In this document: positions 11,582 to 22,690 of the stretch, piece after piece
Position numbering within the stretch: position 1 is the stretch's first letter
Layout of the letters: the number at the start of each line of letters is the position of its first letter
Source of the DNA: an uncultured Prevotella sp.
GTDB lineage: Bacteria; Bacteroidota; Bacteroidia; Bacteroidales; Bacteroidaceae
Direction: 5' to 3'
Assembly (NCBI GenBank): GCA_946548085.1
Contig: CAMNPN010000012.1
Span: forward strand, 1 to 64,000
Length of the DNA: 64,000 nt
Translations under genes and position numbers: made by a program
Notes under the pieces: model-generated
What the model was told of the DNA's origin: nothing
Seen by the model: only the letters and a program-made list of their open reading frames with translations
Database searches by the model: none

Positions 11582-13762
11582 TTAGTTAGCCATTTCTGAT
11601 AGGAACTTAATCCTCACGAGTCGGATCTCATCTTCGGAGTACTCGTCGCCCAACTCTTTCTGAGCTACACTCAGACGATCGGTATCCGACTCACAGAAAT
11701 AGTCGTAAATATCATCGACATGATCCTCGTCCATCACTTCATCCAGGAAATAGTCGATATTGAGTTTTGTTCCGCTGTAAACGATGGCCTCCACCTCGTC
11801 GAGCAGCTCATCGAAGTCGATACCCTGGGCAGTGGCAATATCGTCGAGGGCAATCTGACGGTCTATGCTTTGGATGATTTTTACCTTCAGCATAGACTTC
11901 TTGGCTACCGTACGTACACGCATGTCCACCTGCCGCTCAATCTCGTTCTCCTCACAATATTGGCGAATCAGGTCGACAAACTCCTTGGCATAAGGCTGTT
12001 TCACCTTACCCTCGCCAACGCCCTGGATATTCTTCAACTCCTCCAGGGTTACAGGATAGTCTGTCGCCATTTGTTCAAGTGACACATCCTGGAAGATCAC
12101 ATACGGCGGACGTTCCATACGCTTGGACACTTTTTTACGCAACTCCCTCAGCATGGCACTCAACGTTGGATCGAGAGCGCTAATGCCGCCCTCCTGATCC
12201 GGCATCTCGTCGTCGCCTGTGAACTCTGTGTCCTTCACGATCATAAACGATTTAGGCGACTTCAGGAACTTCTTTCCAGCAGCCGTCACTTTCAACAAGC
12301 CGTAGTTCTCTACTTCCTTCAGCAAATAGCCTGCGATAAGTGCCTGACGAATAACGGGATTCCAAATTTTCTCATCATCGTCGGCTCCTGCACCGAAGTT
12401 TTCAAAGTCTTCATGGTGATGGGCAATGATTTCGTCCGTCTCTTTACCCGTAATAAAATCAATGACATAGTCGGCACGGAAATTCTCCTTGATCTCAAGA
12501 ATGGATTTCAAGACAATAACAAGCTGATCCTTTGCCTCAATCTCCGTCTTGGGATGCAGACAGTTGTCACAGTTACCACAGTTGTCTTTCGTATAAGTCT
12601 CGCCAAAATAGTGTAACAGCATCTTTCTTCGGCAGACCGACGACTCGGCATAGGCTGCTGTCTCGACAAGCAGCTGCCGTCCGATATCCTGTTCCGCTAC
12701 AGGCTTCCCTTCCATGAACTTATCCAATTTCTGGAGATCCTTATTTGAATAGAAAGCGATGCACAAGCCTTCTCCACCGTCACGTCCTGCTCGTCCAGTT
12801 TCCTGATAATAGCCTTCCAGAGACTTAGGGATGTCATAGTGGATTACAAAGCGCACATCAGGTTTGTCGATACCCATTCCAAAGGCGATGGTAGCCACGA
12901 TCACATCGATATTCTCCATCAAAAAATCATCTTGTGTCTGAGTCCTGGTAGCAGAGTCGAGACCAGCATGATAGGCTGCCGCCTTGATATCATTTGCCTG
13001 CAGTACAGCTGCCAGTTCCTCCACTTTCTTACGCGACAGGCAATAGATGATACCGCTCTTGCCTGGATGTTGTTTGATAAACTTGATGATATCCTTGTCA
13101 ACATCCTTCGTCTTTGCACGTACCTCATAATATAGATTCGGACGATTGAAGGAGCTTTTAAACTCCTTTGCATCTACCATGCCCAGATTTTTCTTGATAT
13201 CAGAGCGCACTTTGTCCGTAGCAGTAGCCGTCAATGCAATAATGGGAGCTTTGCCAATCTCATTGACGATAGGACGTATGCGCCGATATTCAGGACGGAA
13301 GTCATGGCCCCATTCAGAGATACAGTGTGCCTCATCGACAGCATAGAACGAGATCTTTACCGTCTTCAAGAACTCCACATTATCCTCTTTTGTAAGTGAC
13401 TCTGGGGCAACATACAACAGTTTTGTGTATCCTGCAAGAATATCGGCCTTCACCTGGTCAATGGCAGCCTTATTCAACGAAGAATTCAGGTAATGGGCCG
13501 TCCCCTCGTGCTCACTCAGGTTTGTAATGACATCCACCTGATTCTTCATCAAGGCAATGAGAGGTGAGATGACTATGGCCGTACCATCCATCAGAAGTGA
13601 TGGCAGTTGATAGCAGAGTGACTTGCCACCACCCGTAGGCATTAGTACAAAAGTATCGTTGCCATCAAGCAAGTTGCGAATGATTTGCTCCTGGTCTCCC
13701 TTGAACTTATCAAACCCAAAGTACTTTTTCAAGGCTTCAGTCAGATTTGTTTTTTCGCTCAT
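11582..13762 (-). CDS. recQ: ATP-dependent DNA helicase RecQ
   Basis: MPTGGGKSLCYQLP, DEAHCISEWGHDFRPEYRR, QETGRAGRDG. Confidence 0.96.
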   Translation of the reverse strand: MSEKTNLTEALKKYFGFDKFKGDQEQIIRNLLDGNDTFVLMPTGGGKSLCYQLPSLLMDGTAIVISPLIALMKNQVDVITNLSEHEGTAHYLNSSLNKAAIDQVKADILAGYTKLLYVAPESLTKEDNVEFLKTVKISFYAVDEAHCISEWGHDFRPEYRRIRPIVNEIGKAPIIALTATATDKVRSDIKKNLGMVDAKEFKSSFNRPNLYYEVRAKTKDVDKDIIKFIKQHPGKSGIIYCLSRKKVEELAAVLQANDIKAAAYHAGLDSATRTQTQDDFLMENIDVIVATIAFGMGIDKPDVRFVIHYDIPKSLEGYYQETGRAGRDGGEGLCIAFYSNKDLQKLDKFMEGKPVAEQDIGRQLLVETAAYAESSVCRRKMLLHYFGETYTKDNCGNCDNCLHPKTEIEAKDQLVIVLKSILEIKENFRADYVIDFITGKETDEIIAHHHEDFENFGAGADDDEKIWNPVIRQALIAGYLLKEVENYGLLKVTAAGKKFLKSPKSFMIVKDTEFTGDDEMPDQEGGISALDPTLSAMLRELRKKVSKRMERPPYVIFQDVSLEQMATDYPVTLEELKNIQGVGEGKVKQPYAKEFVDLIRQYCEENEIERQVDMRVRTVAKKSMLKVKIIQSIDRQIALDDIATAQGIDFDELLDEVEAIVYSGTKLNIDYFLDEVMDEDHVDDIYDYFCESDTDRLSVAQKELGDEYSEDEIRLVRIKFLSEMAN

Positions 13763-13790
13763 ATAGTTTAGTCATTAGGCTTTTTATTTA

Positions 13791-15014
13791 TTATAAGCGC
13801 GATTGTGCCAGTTGCTCTCGCACATAGTCAGGCGTCACGCTAAATTTCTTTACTCTCCGAGAAGGCAGATCATACATAGCCTCCATCATTATATTCTCAA
13901 CAATAGACCGTAGCCCGCGGGCACCGAGTTTAAATTCTATTGCCTTTTCGACAATAATATCAAGTGCTTCTGGTGTAAACTCCAACTCCACCCCGTCCAG
14001 TTCCAGGAGTTTCTTATATTGTTTTACAATCGAGTTCTTCGGTTCTGTCAGGATTTGCTTGAGAGCCGTCTTGTCGAGAGGATTCAGATAGGTGAGCACA
14101 GGCATACGCCCGATAATCTCGGGTATCATGCCAAAAGCCTTCAGATCTTGAGGCTGAATGTACTTCATCAGATCTTTCTTATCTATCTTCTGCACATTCT
14201 GTACAGAATTGTATCCCACCACGTGAGTGTTCAGTCTCTGGGCGATCTTTCTTTCAATGCCGTCGAAAGCTCCGCCACAGATAAACAGGATATTCCTAGT
14301 ATCCACATGAATAAAGTCCTGGTCAGGGTGCTTACGCCCACCTTTTGGCGGAACGTTCACAACCGTGCCCTCCAATAGTTTCAGGAGACCTTGTTGCACG
14401 CCTTCGCCACTAACATCACGTGTAATGGAGGGATTATCAGACTTTCGGGCTATTTTGTCTATCTCATCGATGAATACGATACCCTGTTGCGCACGCGCCA
14501 CATCATAGTCGGCCACTTGCAGTAGACGTGTAAGAATACTCTCCACGTCTTCACCCACATAACCAGCCTCGGTAAGCACCGTTGCGTCTACTATAGTGAA
14601 TGGCACATCGAGCATCTTAGCAATGGTACGCGCCAGAAGAGTCTTTCCAGTTCCCGTGGAACCAACCATGATGATGTTACTCTTCTCAATCTCGACACCA
14701 TCCTGATCCGTTCCTTGTTCGAGTCGTTTATAGTGATTGTAAACCGCCACAGAAAGATATCTTTTCGCCTCATCCTGGCCAATCACATATTCGTCCAGGT
14801 GGGCTTTAATCTCCTTCGGCTTGGGTACCTTGAACTTCTGCTTTTCTGTTGAATTGGAGGTATTCCTGCTCACATCCTGTATATTCTCCTGAACAATACG
14901 ATAAGCCTGTTGGGCACAGTCCTCACAAATATAGCCATTGAGTCCTGTGATAAGCAGTCTCACCTCTCGTTCGCTTCGTCCACAGAAGCTACATTCTTTT
15001 CTTAATTTCGCCAT
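13791..15014 (-). CDS. clpX: ATP-dependent Clp protease ATP-binding subunit ClpX
   Basis: Zinc finger [11 protein letters not shown]...CEDC and Walker A GSTGTGKT. Confidence 0.98.
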   Translation of the reverse strand: MAKLRKECSFCGRSEREVRLLITGLNGYICEDCAQQAYRIVQENIQDVSRNTSNSTEKQKFKVPKPKEIKAHLDEYVIGQDEAKRYLSVAVYNHYKRLEQGTDQDGVEIEKSNIIMVGSTGTGKTLLARTIAKMLDVPFTIVDATVLTEAGYVGEDVESILTRLLQVADYDVARAQQGIVFIDEIDKIARKSDNPSITRDVSGEGVQQGLLKLLEGTVVNVPPKGGRKHPDQDFIHVDTRNILFICGGAFDGIERKIAQRLNTHVVGYNSVQNVQKIDKKDLMKYIQPQDLKAFGMIPEIIGRMPVLTYLNPLDKTALKQILTEPKNSIVKQYKKLLELDGVELEFTPEALDIIVEKAIEFKLGARGLRSIVENIMMEAMYDLPSRRVKKFSVTPDYVREQLAQSRL

Positions 15015-15020
15015 AATTAT

Positions 15021-15695
15021 TTACTGCTTCCTGCTCAGCACTGTGTCAATCATGCCATAGGCCTTAGCCTCTTCAGCAGTCATCCAGTAGTTACGGTCTG
15101 AATCGGCATACACTTTGTCGTAGGGCGTGTGGGAATGTTCAGAGATAATTGTGTATAGCTCTTTCTTGAATTTCAAGATTTCCTTGGCCTCGATCTCAAT
15201 ATCCGAAGCTTGGCCCTGCACACCACCGAGCGGCTGGTGAATCATCACACGACTATGGGGTAGTGCGGAACGCTTACCTTCCTTGCCTGCCACAAGCAGA
15301 ACGGCTCCCATCGAAGCAGCCATACCTGTACAGATGGTGGCCACATCGCTGGAAATGAACTGCATTGTGTCATAGATACCTAAACCAGCAGTTACACTTC
15401 CACCTGGCGAGTTGATATAGATAGAGATATCCTTGCCAGAGTCAACGGAATCAAGGTAAAGCAACTGTGCTTGAAGGGTGTTAGCCGTATAGTCATCTAT
15501 TTGCGTACCGAGGAAGATAATGCGGTCCATCATCAGTCGGGAGAACACGTCCATCTGCGTCACGTTCAATTGACGCTCTTCAAGGATATAGGGGTTGAGG
15601 TACTGGGCCTGAGCCTTCATCACTTCGTCGATGGTCAGTCCGTCCATTCCTAAATGACGAACTGCATACTTTCTGAAATCGTTTCTATCGTTCAT
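15021..15695 (-). CDS. clpP: ATP-dependent Clp protease proteolytic subunit
   Basis: GMAASMGAVLLVAG and HQPLGGVQGQASD; start could be 15695, 15707 or 15734. Confidence 0.95.
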   Translation of the reverse strand: MNDRNDFRKYAVRHLGMDGLTIDEVMKAQAQYLNPYILEERQLNVTQMDVFSRLMMDRIIFLGTQIDDYTANTLQAQLLYLDSVDSGKDISIYINSPGGSVTAGLGIYDTMQFISSDVATICTGMAASMGAVLLVAGKEGKRSALPHSRVMIHQPLGGVQGQASDIEIEAKEILKFKKELYTIISEHSHTPYDKVYADSDRNYWMTAEEAKAYGMIDTVLSRKQ

Positions 15696-15839
15696 AATTA
15701 TATTCATTTTCACCTTACATTTGTTCTTTCTCACAAAAAAGAGCGGTTATCGACCCTTTCCATTTGTGTTTGGGACACAAAGTTACGAAAAAAAGTCGAT
15801 AACCTCTCCAAATTAGGGGTTATTTTTTCCTAAAAATAC

Positions 15840-17201
15840 TTATTTTTCTTGCATCATCTTGTTAAAGTCCTCCAAACTGACCTCTTTCTTGGTCAATTTA
15901 ACGACAGTTTTAAGCGTTTCGACGAGTTTCTGGTCGACAGCGCGATCCACGAAGCCTTCTACAGTCTCACGCTTCTTCAACTGCTCTGCAGCATAGTTCT
16001 CCAAAACATCATCGGGTACGTTTGACATACCATATTGCGCAAACTGTTGGCGGATTGCATCCTTAGCAACGGCTTTCAAATCGGCATCTTCCACCTTAAT
16101 GCCATTGGCTGCCACAAGTTGCTCCTTGATAAGATGCCACTTCAACTCCTTGATACTACCCTCGAAATTCTTCTCCACGTAGTCAGCATCCTTGTCCTTG
16201 TTGTTCTGCAGCATCACGCGTTTCAGAAGAGCCTCTGGGAAAACAACCTCGCCCACCTTCTTCTCCATATAGGCGCGCAGGTCGATCAGGAACTTATAGT
16301 CGCTGTTGCCCTGCAACTGTGGCTTGATGGTCTCTGCAATCTTCTCGCGGAAGGCCTTCTCGTCCTTCACCGTTCCCTCACCAAACACACGATCGAAGAG
16401 TTGCTGATTCACTTCTGCGGGTTGGAAGTGACGAATCTCATTAATCTGATAACTGAAGTCGCTCGTCAGATCCTTTACTTGACTCTTTTCTACTTTGAGC
16501 AAGGCTGCCACCTCGGCATCATTATCAGGATAAGCTTTCTTCGGATTGAAGGTAACCACATCGCCCTTCTTAGCGCCGTCGAAAAGCTTACGCTGTTCCT
16601 CGTCCTTGATGTAAGCAGGCATAACCATCGCAGCCTCGTTAACGAGCCCGCCCTCTTTGGTATTACCTTTCTCGTCGAGCTCACGCATCTCACCAGTTAT
16701 AGTGTCGTTACCACTGAAGACTTCAGCCTCTTTGAACTCGCCGGCCTGAGAGCAGTACATCTGCACCTGATCGTCAACGAGCTTTTCGTCAACTTTAATA
16801 TCGTAATACGTGAGTTTGTCCTTATCATTCAGCTCGGCTTTCATCTCAGGAGCCACGGCGATGTCGAACACGAACTCCAACTCACCTTCTTTCTCAAAAT
16901 CCTGAGGTTTTTGCTTCTCTTGATTAGGCAGAGGCTCACCCAGCATCTGAATCTTGTTCTCCTGAATGTAGCCATAGAGTTTCTCGCTGATCAGGCGATT
17001 CACCTCCTCCACCTTCACGGCGGTACCATACTGACGCTTGATCATTCCCATAGGCACCTGTCCTGGACGGAATCCTGGCACTTGAGCCTTCTTACGATAG
17101 TCTTTCAGGGTCTTCTCGACCTTCTCCTGATAGTCGGCAGGCTCGATGACCATAGTCATGATACCATTGATCTTATCAGGGCAATCAAATGTAATTTTCA
17201 T
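15840..17201 (-). CDS. tig: Trigger factor
   Basis: YRKKAQVPGFRPGQVPMGMIKRQYG; synteny with clpP/clpX. Confidence 0.93.
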   Translation of the reverse strand: MKITFDCPDKINGIMTMVIEPADYQEKVEKTLKDYRKKAQVPGFRPGQVPMGMIKRQYGTAVKVEEVNRLISEKLYGYIQENKIQMLGEPLPNQEKQKPQDFEKEGELEFVFDIAVAPEMKAELNDKDKLTYYDIKVDEKLVDDQVQMYCSQAGEFKEAEVFSGNDTITGEMRELDEKGNTKEGGLVNEAAMVMPAYIKDEEQRKLFDGAKKGDVVTFNPKKAYPDNDAEVAALLKVEKSQVKDLTSDFSYQINEIRHFQPAEVNQQLFDRVFGEGTVKDEKAFREKIAETIKPQLQGNSDYKFLIDLRAYMEKKVGEVVFPEALLKRVMLQNNKDKDADYVEKNFEGSIKELKWHLIKEQLVAANGIKVEDADLKAVAKDAIRQQFAQYGMSNVPDDVLENYAAEQLKKRETVEGFVDRAVDQKLVETLKTVVKLTKKEVSLEDFNKMMQEK

Positions 17202-17260
17202 TTTCTATATACCTTATTATATTATATATTCAAATTTTGGGGTGCAAAAGTACAACAATA

Positions 17261-17304
17261 ATTCAAGAATGAAGAATTAAGAAATAAGAATTAAAAAAAA
17301 TTAA
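17261..17304. repeat. Degenerate AAGAATTAAGAA-type direct repeats upstream of the tig -7 box
   Basis: attcaagaatgaagaattaagaaataagaattaaaaaaaattaa, next to the box at 17245-17252. Confidence 0.6.
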
Positions 17305-17335
17305 GGAAAAAGCTGTCGCCGAATGTACAAACAAG

Positions 17336-18175
17336 TCAGTTATCTTCCTCTTTTTCCTTCGCCTTACGTTCTTCCTCCAGCAACTGAAAGTCTTTCTTAC
17401 GTAGCACGAACGAGGTAGTCAGGTACTTTTCTCTCACCACCTTATTCTCTGCAAGTTCCTCCGGCGAACCCTGAAAGAGGATGCGTCCCTCAAAAAGCAA
17501 GTAGGCACGGTCAGTTATTGTCAGTGTCTCATCCACATTGTGGTCAGTGATTAAGATGCCGATGTTCCTGTATTTCAGTTTCCATACAATCTGCTGGATG
17601 TCTTCCACAGCAATAGGGTCGACGCCTGCAAAAGGCTCGTCGAGCATAATAAACTTTGGTTCGATGGCCAAACAGCGAGCAATCTCCGTTCTTCGACGTT
17701 CTCCGCCAGAGAGTTGATCACCCTTATTCTTTCGCACCTTGCCCAAACGGAACTCTTTGATAAGCTCTTCAAGTTTCTCAAGCTGATAGTCTCGCGGTTT
17801 GCCCGTCATTTCAAGTACAGATAAGATATTGTCTTCGACACTCATCTTTCGGAACACGCTGGCTTCCTGTGCCAGATAGCCAATACCTGCCCGGGCACGT
17901 TTGTAGACGGGATATTTCGTCACCTCTTCTTCACCAAGGTAGATATGCCCCCCATTGGGCACGATCAAGCCTGTTGTCATATAGAACGAGGTTGTCTTTC
18001 CTGCTCCGTTGGGTCCCAGCAAGCCTACGATCTCTCCTTGCTTCACATCGAAGCTAACGTCATTCACTACGGTACGATTACCATACCGCTTTACGAGTCC
18101 TTCCGTACGCAATACCAACTTACTGTCCGGTGAATCTGCCGAATTGACAATCTCTTGATTCTTCTCCTGATCCAT
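17336..18175 (-). CDS. lptB: LPS export ABC transporter ATP-binding protein LptB
   Basis: [21 protein letters not shown] and [36 protein letters not shown]. Confidence 0.95.
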   Translation of the reverse strand: MDQEKNQEIVNSADSPDSKLVLRTEGLVKRYGNRTVVNDVSFDVKQGEIVGLLGPNGAGKTTSFYMTTGLIVPNGGHIYLGEEEVTKYPVYKRARAGIGYLAQEASVFRKMSVEDNILSVLEMTGKPRDYQLEKLEELIKEFRLGKVRKNKGDQLSGGERRRTEIARCLAIEPKFIMLDEPFAGVDPIAVEDIQQIVWKLKYRNIGILITDHNVDETLTITDRAYLLFEGRILFQGSPEELAENKVVREKYLTTSFVLRKKDFQLLEEERKAKEKEEDN

Positions 18176-18388
18176 GTAATATGCTCAAAATCGACCGCAA
18201 AGATACTATTTTTACAGCAAACTACCATGCTTTTTAGAAAAATTAGCAGAAACGTGATGCACATCATAGCCGAAATAGGCATAGATGATGTCTTTTTAAG
18301 AGGCTCAAAAGCAAATTTTGAGGAAAGTTTTGTTTGATTCAGAAATAATGTGTAACTTTGCAACGTCTTAAGATTATTAAGTTTAAAG

Positions 18389-18817
18389 ATGATGAAAAGA
18401 GTATTGTTTACCATGTTGGTCTTTATGGCCATAAGCATGTCTGTCAAGGCAGACAACGACCGCGTAATTACATTCGAGCAGTTACCTGCTGAAGCACAGA
18501 CAGTCTTGAAAACGCATTTCGCCGACAAGGTTCCCTTGATCATCACCAAGGACAGGAACGACTATAAGGTTTTCTACCAGAGCGGTGAGAAGGCAGAATT
18601 CAACAAGAAAGGTGTTTGGCGGGAGATTGAGTGCAAAACTTCAGCCGTGCCTGAGGCTCTCGTTCCCGAGCAAATTCTAACAAATGTAAAAACGAGTTTC
18701 CCCAGTGCCGTCATCATTAAGATTGACCAAGATCGCAGAGGGTACGATGTTAAGCTGAACAACGGCATAGAGCTGGAATATAACAAGAACTTCCAAGTTG
18801 TAGGACTCGACGATTAA
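18389..18817 (+). CDS. PepSY-like (DUF2874-type) secreted protein
   Basis: Signal peptide and two repeats ending in YDVKLNNGIELEYNKNFQVVGLDD. Confidence 0.75.
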   Translation: MMKRVLFTMLVFMAISMSVKADNDRVITFEQLPAEAQTVLKTHFADKVPLIITKDRNDYKVFYQSGEKAEFNKKGVWREIECKTSAVPEALVPEQILTNVKTSFPSAVIIKIDQDRRGYDVKLNNGIELEYNKNFQVVGLDD

Positions 18818-18942
18818 TCTGATTGACGAAAAGCCAGATAGTGGTTTGGAGATGTTTGCAGAGGATGAAATATCAGTGACTGACTGATGTGCTTTTGCTA
18901 ACTACGACTGGAACACAGATATTACATCTTTTAACACAGTAA

Positions 18943-20145
18943 ATGAAGAAACTTATATCATTAGTCTGTCTTACGGTTTTATTAATCTCCTGTCACAAAG
19001 ACGAGGAGGAGCAAACGCCCCAAACGAGGACAGTTGTCGTCTATATGTCAGCAGAGAACCGCCTCTCATATTATGCCGATTCTGACATGGCAGAGATGAA
19101 GGAAGGCTCGAAGTCTATTTCTGACAACGACAATCTCATCGTCTACTGCGACCGTGCAGTAGAAGGAGAACTGCCCTGGTTGGGTCGCATCAAGAACGGC
19201 GTCATCATCGATTCCGTATCCATCGCCGATATGCAGATTAGCAATAAAGACGAGTTGGCCAGTTCCCCACACATCTTTGAGAAGGTGCTATCCTATGCAT
19301 ATAGTCATTACCCAGCCACTGACGGTTATGGCCTGGTGCTTTGGGGACATGCTTCAGGATGGCTTGTGGAGGACTCCGTAGCATACACCCGAGGTTATGG
19401 AGTGGATAATGGAAGCAACTCATCGCGATTTGACGGCACACTCTGGCTGAACATTCCCACCATCCGCCGTGTGCTGGAAAAACAGCCCCACTTAAGTTTC
19501 ATCTTTGCAGACTGCTGTAATTTCATGTGTCTGGAATCAATCTACGAGTTGCGCAATGTGACAGACTACGTTATTGGCTCTCCCGCAGAAATTCCTGATA
19601 TGGGAGCTCCATACACCACCGTAGTGCCCGCCATGTTCGATCATAATAACTTCGTGAATAGAATTATAGATAATTATTACGTCAGCAACAAAGACTATCT
19701 TCCACTCTCGGCGGTAAAGACGAGCGAGATGGAGAATTTGGCAACAGCAACATCCACAGCTCTGAAAACCATCTATAATCAGCAGGAATCTGACTATCCT
19801 GACTTGACAGGACTCATCCATTATTACAACGAATATTCGAGCCGTTTCCTGCCATCGTACAGCATTTTCTATGATGCAGGCGACTTTATCCTGAAGTACG
19901 CTCCTACAGAGGCATATCAGGTTTGGAAGCAGGTATTCGACCGTGCCATAGTTGACAAGCGCTTCGCTACGTCATGGATGACAAATAAAAGCTGGGGTAC
20001 CCACTATTCTGATTTCACCATGACGACTGAGAGATTCCACGGAGTGTCTATTTTCATACCCCAAGACCCGCAGACAGCCTTCTATAGATATTACAACCAG
20101 AGGATAGAGAGTTTTCTGTGGCACAAGGCTGTCTGGCAATGGTAA
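18943..20145 (+). CDS. Clostripain-family (C11) cysteine peptidase lipoprotein
   Basis: Lipobox LLISCHKD; GYGLVLWGHASGW and FIFADCCNFMCLE. Confidence 0.85.
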   Translation: MKKLISLVCLTVLLISCHKDEEEQTPQTRTVVVYMSAENRLSYYADSDMAEMKEGSKSISDNDNLIVYCDRAVEGELPWLGRIKNGVIIDSVSIADMQISNKDELASSPHIFEKVLSYAYSHYPATDGYGLVLWGHASGWLVEDSVAYTRGYGVDNGSNSSRFDGTLWLNIPTIRRVLEKQPHLSFIFADCCNFMCLESIYELRNVTDYVIGSPAEIPDMGAPYTTVVPAMFDHNNFVNRIIDNYYVSNKDYLPLSAVKTSEMENLATATSTALKTIYNQQESDYPDLTGLIHYYNEYSSRFLPSYSIFYDAGDFILKYAPTEAYQVWKQVFDRAIVDKRFATSWMTNKSWGTHYSDFTMTTERFHGVSIFIPQDPQTAFYRYYNQRIESFLWHKAVWQW

Positions 20146-20155
20146 GTATTAAACA

Positions 20156-20905
20156 ATGATTATACTAAAATACCTCGCCATCTTAGGCCGTTATCTGATG
20201 CTAATGGGACGAACGTTTTCCATCCCAGAACGCATGCGTATGTTTTTTAAGCAGTATATCAAGGAGATGGCCCAGCTGGGTGTAAACTCCATCGGCATCG
20301 TGCTACTCATATCATTTTTCATCGGCGCCGTCATCTGCATCCAGATGAAGTTAAACATCCAGTCTCCTTGGATGCCACGATGGGTGAGCGGTTATACTAC
20401 ACGAGAGATCCTACTATTGGAGTTCTCCAGTTCTATCATGTGCCTTATCCTTGCAGGAAAGGTTGGGTCGAACATCGCGTCAGAGCTGGGCACAATGCGC
20501 GTCACTCAACAAATTGACGCTCTGGAGATTATGGGCGTTAATTCTGCATGCTACTTGATTCTGCCAAAAATTATGGGTATGCTTACCATCATGCCCTTCC
20601 TCGTAATCTTCTCGTCGGCAACGGGTATTCTGGGTGCTTATGCCACAGCCTATCTCGGCAACGTACTGCCACCTGACGATCTGACACTTGGCCTACAACA
20701 CTCGTTTAACCCCTGGTTCATATGGATGTCGATCATCAAGAGCCAGTTCTTTGCCTTTATCATCTCCAGCGTGCCAGCCTTCTGCGGCTATACCGTCGAA
20801 GGAGGCTCTGTCAATGTGGGCAAGGCCTCAACCGATGCAGTCGTCTCATCGAGCGTACTCATACTCTTCAGTGATGTTTTCCTAACGCAATTATTATCGC
20901 AGTAG
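20156..20905 (+). CDS. mlaE: MlaE-type ABC transporter permease
   Basis: IASELGTMRVTQQIDALEIMGVN and GYTVEGGSVNVGKASTDAVV. Confidence 0.92.
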   Translation: MIILKYLAILGRYLMLMGRTFSIPERMRMFFKQYIKEMAQLGVNSIGIVLLISFFIGAVICIQMKLNIQSPWMPRWVSGYTTREILLLEFSSSIMCLILAGKVGSNIASELGTMRVTQQIDALEIMGVNSACYLILPKIMGMLTIMPFLVIFSSATGILGAYATAYLGNVLPPDDLTLGLQHSFNPWFIWMSIIKSQFFAFIISSVPAFCGYTVEGGSVNVGKASTDAVVSSSVLILFSDVFLTQLLSQ

Positions 20906-20911
20906 AGAGAA

Positions 20912-21694
20912 TTGACAATGATAGAAGTAAGGAATTTATATAAGAGCTTTGAGGACAAGGAGGTGCTGAAGGACATCAGTACCATTTTTGAAGACGGCAA
21001 GACAAACCTCATTATTGGTCAGAGCGGATCAGGAAAGACGGTGCTCATGAAGAACCTCGTGGGACTGCTTGATCCCACAAGCGGTCAAGTTCTATACGAT
21101 GGGCGCGACTTTGTGCAGATGTCTAAACATGACAAGGTAATGATGCGACGAGAGATGGGCATGATCTTTCAGAGTGCAGCCCTTTTCGACTCGCTGACGG
21201 TACTGGAGAACGTCATGTTCCCCCTCGACATGTTCTCGTCGATGAACCTGCGCGAGCGAACAAAACGAGCCATGGACTGCCTCGACCGTGTCAATTTGCA
21301 TGGAGCCGAAGAGAAATTCCCTGGCGAGATCTCTGGCGGCATGCAGAAACGAGTGGCCATCGCACGCGCCATCGCCCTGAACCCTAAATACCTCTTTTGC
21401 GACGAGCCTAACTCCGGCCTCGATCCCAAGACATCACTCGTTATCGATGACTTGCTACAAGGTATCACGAAGGAATTCAATATCACGACCATCATCAATA
21501 CCCACGACATGAACTCTGTAATGGGTATTGGAGAGAATATCGTCTTTATTTATGAAGGTCAGAAAGAGTGGCAGGGCATGAGTAGCGACATTATGCACTC
21601 CACAAACACCCGCCTTACGGACTTCATCTTTGCCAGCGACCTACTGAAGAACATGCGGCAGTTGGTTATTGAGAAAGAGAAGGCATCACGCTGA
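20912..21694 (+). CDS. mlaF: MlaF-type ABC transporter ATP-binding protein
   Basis: GQSGSGKTVLMKNLVGLLDP and SGGMQKRVAIARAIALNPKYLFCDEPNSGLDP. Confidence 0.92.
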   Translation: MTMIEVRNLYKSFEDKEVLKDISTIFEDGKTNLIIGQSGSGKTVLMKNLVGLLDPTSGQVLYDGRDFVQMSKHDKVMMRREMGMIFQSAALFDSLTVLENVMFPLDMFSSMNLRERTKRAMDCLDRVNLHGAEEKFPGEISGGMQKRVAIARAIALNPKYLFCDEPNSGLDPKTSLVIDDLLQGITKEFNITTIINTHDMNSVMGIGENIVFIYEGQKEWQGMSSDIMHSTNTRLTDFIFASDLLKNMRQLVIEKEKASR

Positions 21695-22607
21695 ATCCAT
21701 AGTCGAGCAGTATAGCCGATTCTATGAAACGAGAACGCATCGAACGGCTATTGAGCAGCACCAGGAAAAGCGTCCTTCCATCGCGTGTAGCAGCTGAGGC
21801 GAGACAGTTGCCAGCCTGACGGGTATAGCCTGTTTTTATACCGATGCAACCATCGTAAGTCGAGAGCAGGGCATTGGTGTTCTGGCAGTCCATGTGCCGT
21901 CCGTCTGTCAGCGGCACCTTTTTCTCTCTCGTTCTTACAATCTCCGAAAACAGACTGTCAGCCATAGCATATCGAGCCAATCGGATCAGGTCGCTTGCAG
22001 TGCTGTAATTGTCTGGTGCAGGCATTCCGTTAGGATTTGCGAAGTGGGTACTCTCCATCCCCAGGTAAGCCGCTTTTTCGTTCATCATCTCACAGAACCC
22101 AAGCGTATCGCCACCAATGTGCTTGGCCAGCGCATAGGCAGCGTCATTGTCGCTCTGTAACATCATCTCGTAAAGCAGGTCATGCATCACATATCCCTCT
22201 CCGAGTCGCACTCTGGAGTCTCTACAGATAAACACGTCCTCGGTGATGTTCACCGTGTCCGACAAGTTTCCATTCTCGATTGCCAACAGACAGGTCATCA
22301 TCTTCGTCAACGAGGCCATGAACCGTGGTTCGTTGGCACACTTCTGACTGATGACGAAACCTGTTGCATCGTCAATAAGCATCCAGGCATCAGCAGAGAG
22401 AGTCTCAAGCTGTTCACGATCCACAGTCGAATCAGAGTTGAGAATATTTATAAAGGTGGTACTGTCGACATCGCTGATATGTTCAAGACGCAGCTGCTCC
22501 GGGGTGAGTGCCATACGACTGCCAACACTATTACTGTGACGGCAGGCAACGACAGCAGCCAGGAGTGCCAGCAGGTATATCCATCGTGAGAAGTGTGTTT
22601 GTGTCAT
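21666..22607 (-). CDS. D-alanyl-D-alanine carboxypeptidase (serine, S11 family)
   Basis: FMASLTKMMTCLLAIE, LQSDNDAAYALA, GIKTGYTRQAGNCL. Confidence 0.9.
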   Translation of the reverse strand: MTQTHFSRWIYLLALLAAVVACRHSNSVGSRMALTPEQLRLEHISDVDSTTFINILNSDSTVDREQLETLSADAWMLIDDATGFVISQKCANEPRFMASLTKMMTCLLAIENGNLSDTVNITEDVFICRDSRVRLGEGYVMHDLLYEMMLQSDNDAAYALAKHIGGDTLGFCEMMNEKAAYLGMESTHFANPNGMPAPDNYSTASDLIRLARYAMADSLFSEIVRTREKKVPLTDGRHMDCQNTNALLSTYDGCIGIKTGYTRQAGNCLASAATRDGRTLFLVLLNSRSMRSRFIESAILLDYGFSVMPSLSQ

Positions 22608-22690
22608 AATCTTTGTTTTTTCGCTACAAAGTTAATGAAAAAGTTGCAAATATCGTTTAGATTATGTACTTTTGCAACATTGTTTAAGAA

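Noticed and set aside
16035-17261. 408-aa ORF antisense to trigger factor
   Set aside because: Leucine/histidine-rich shadow of a charged coding sequence
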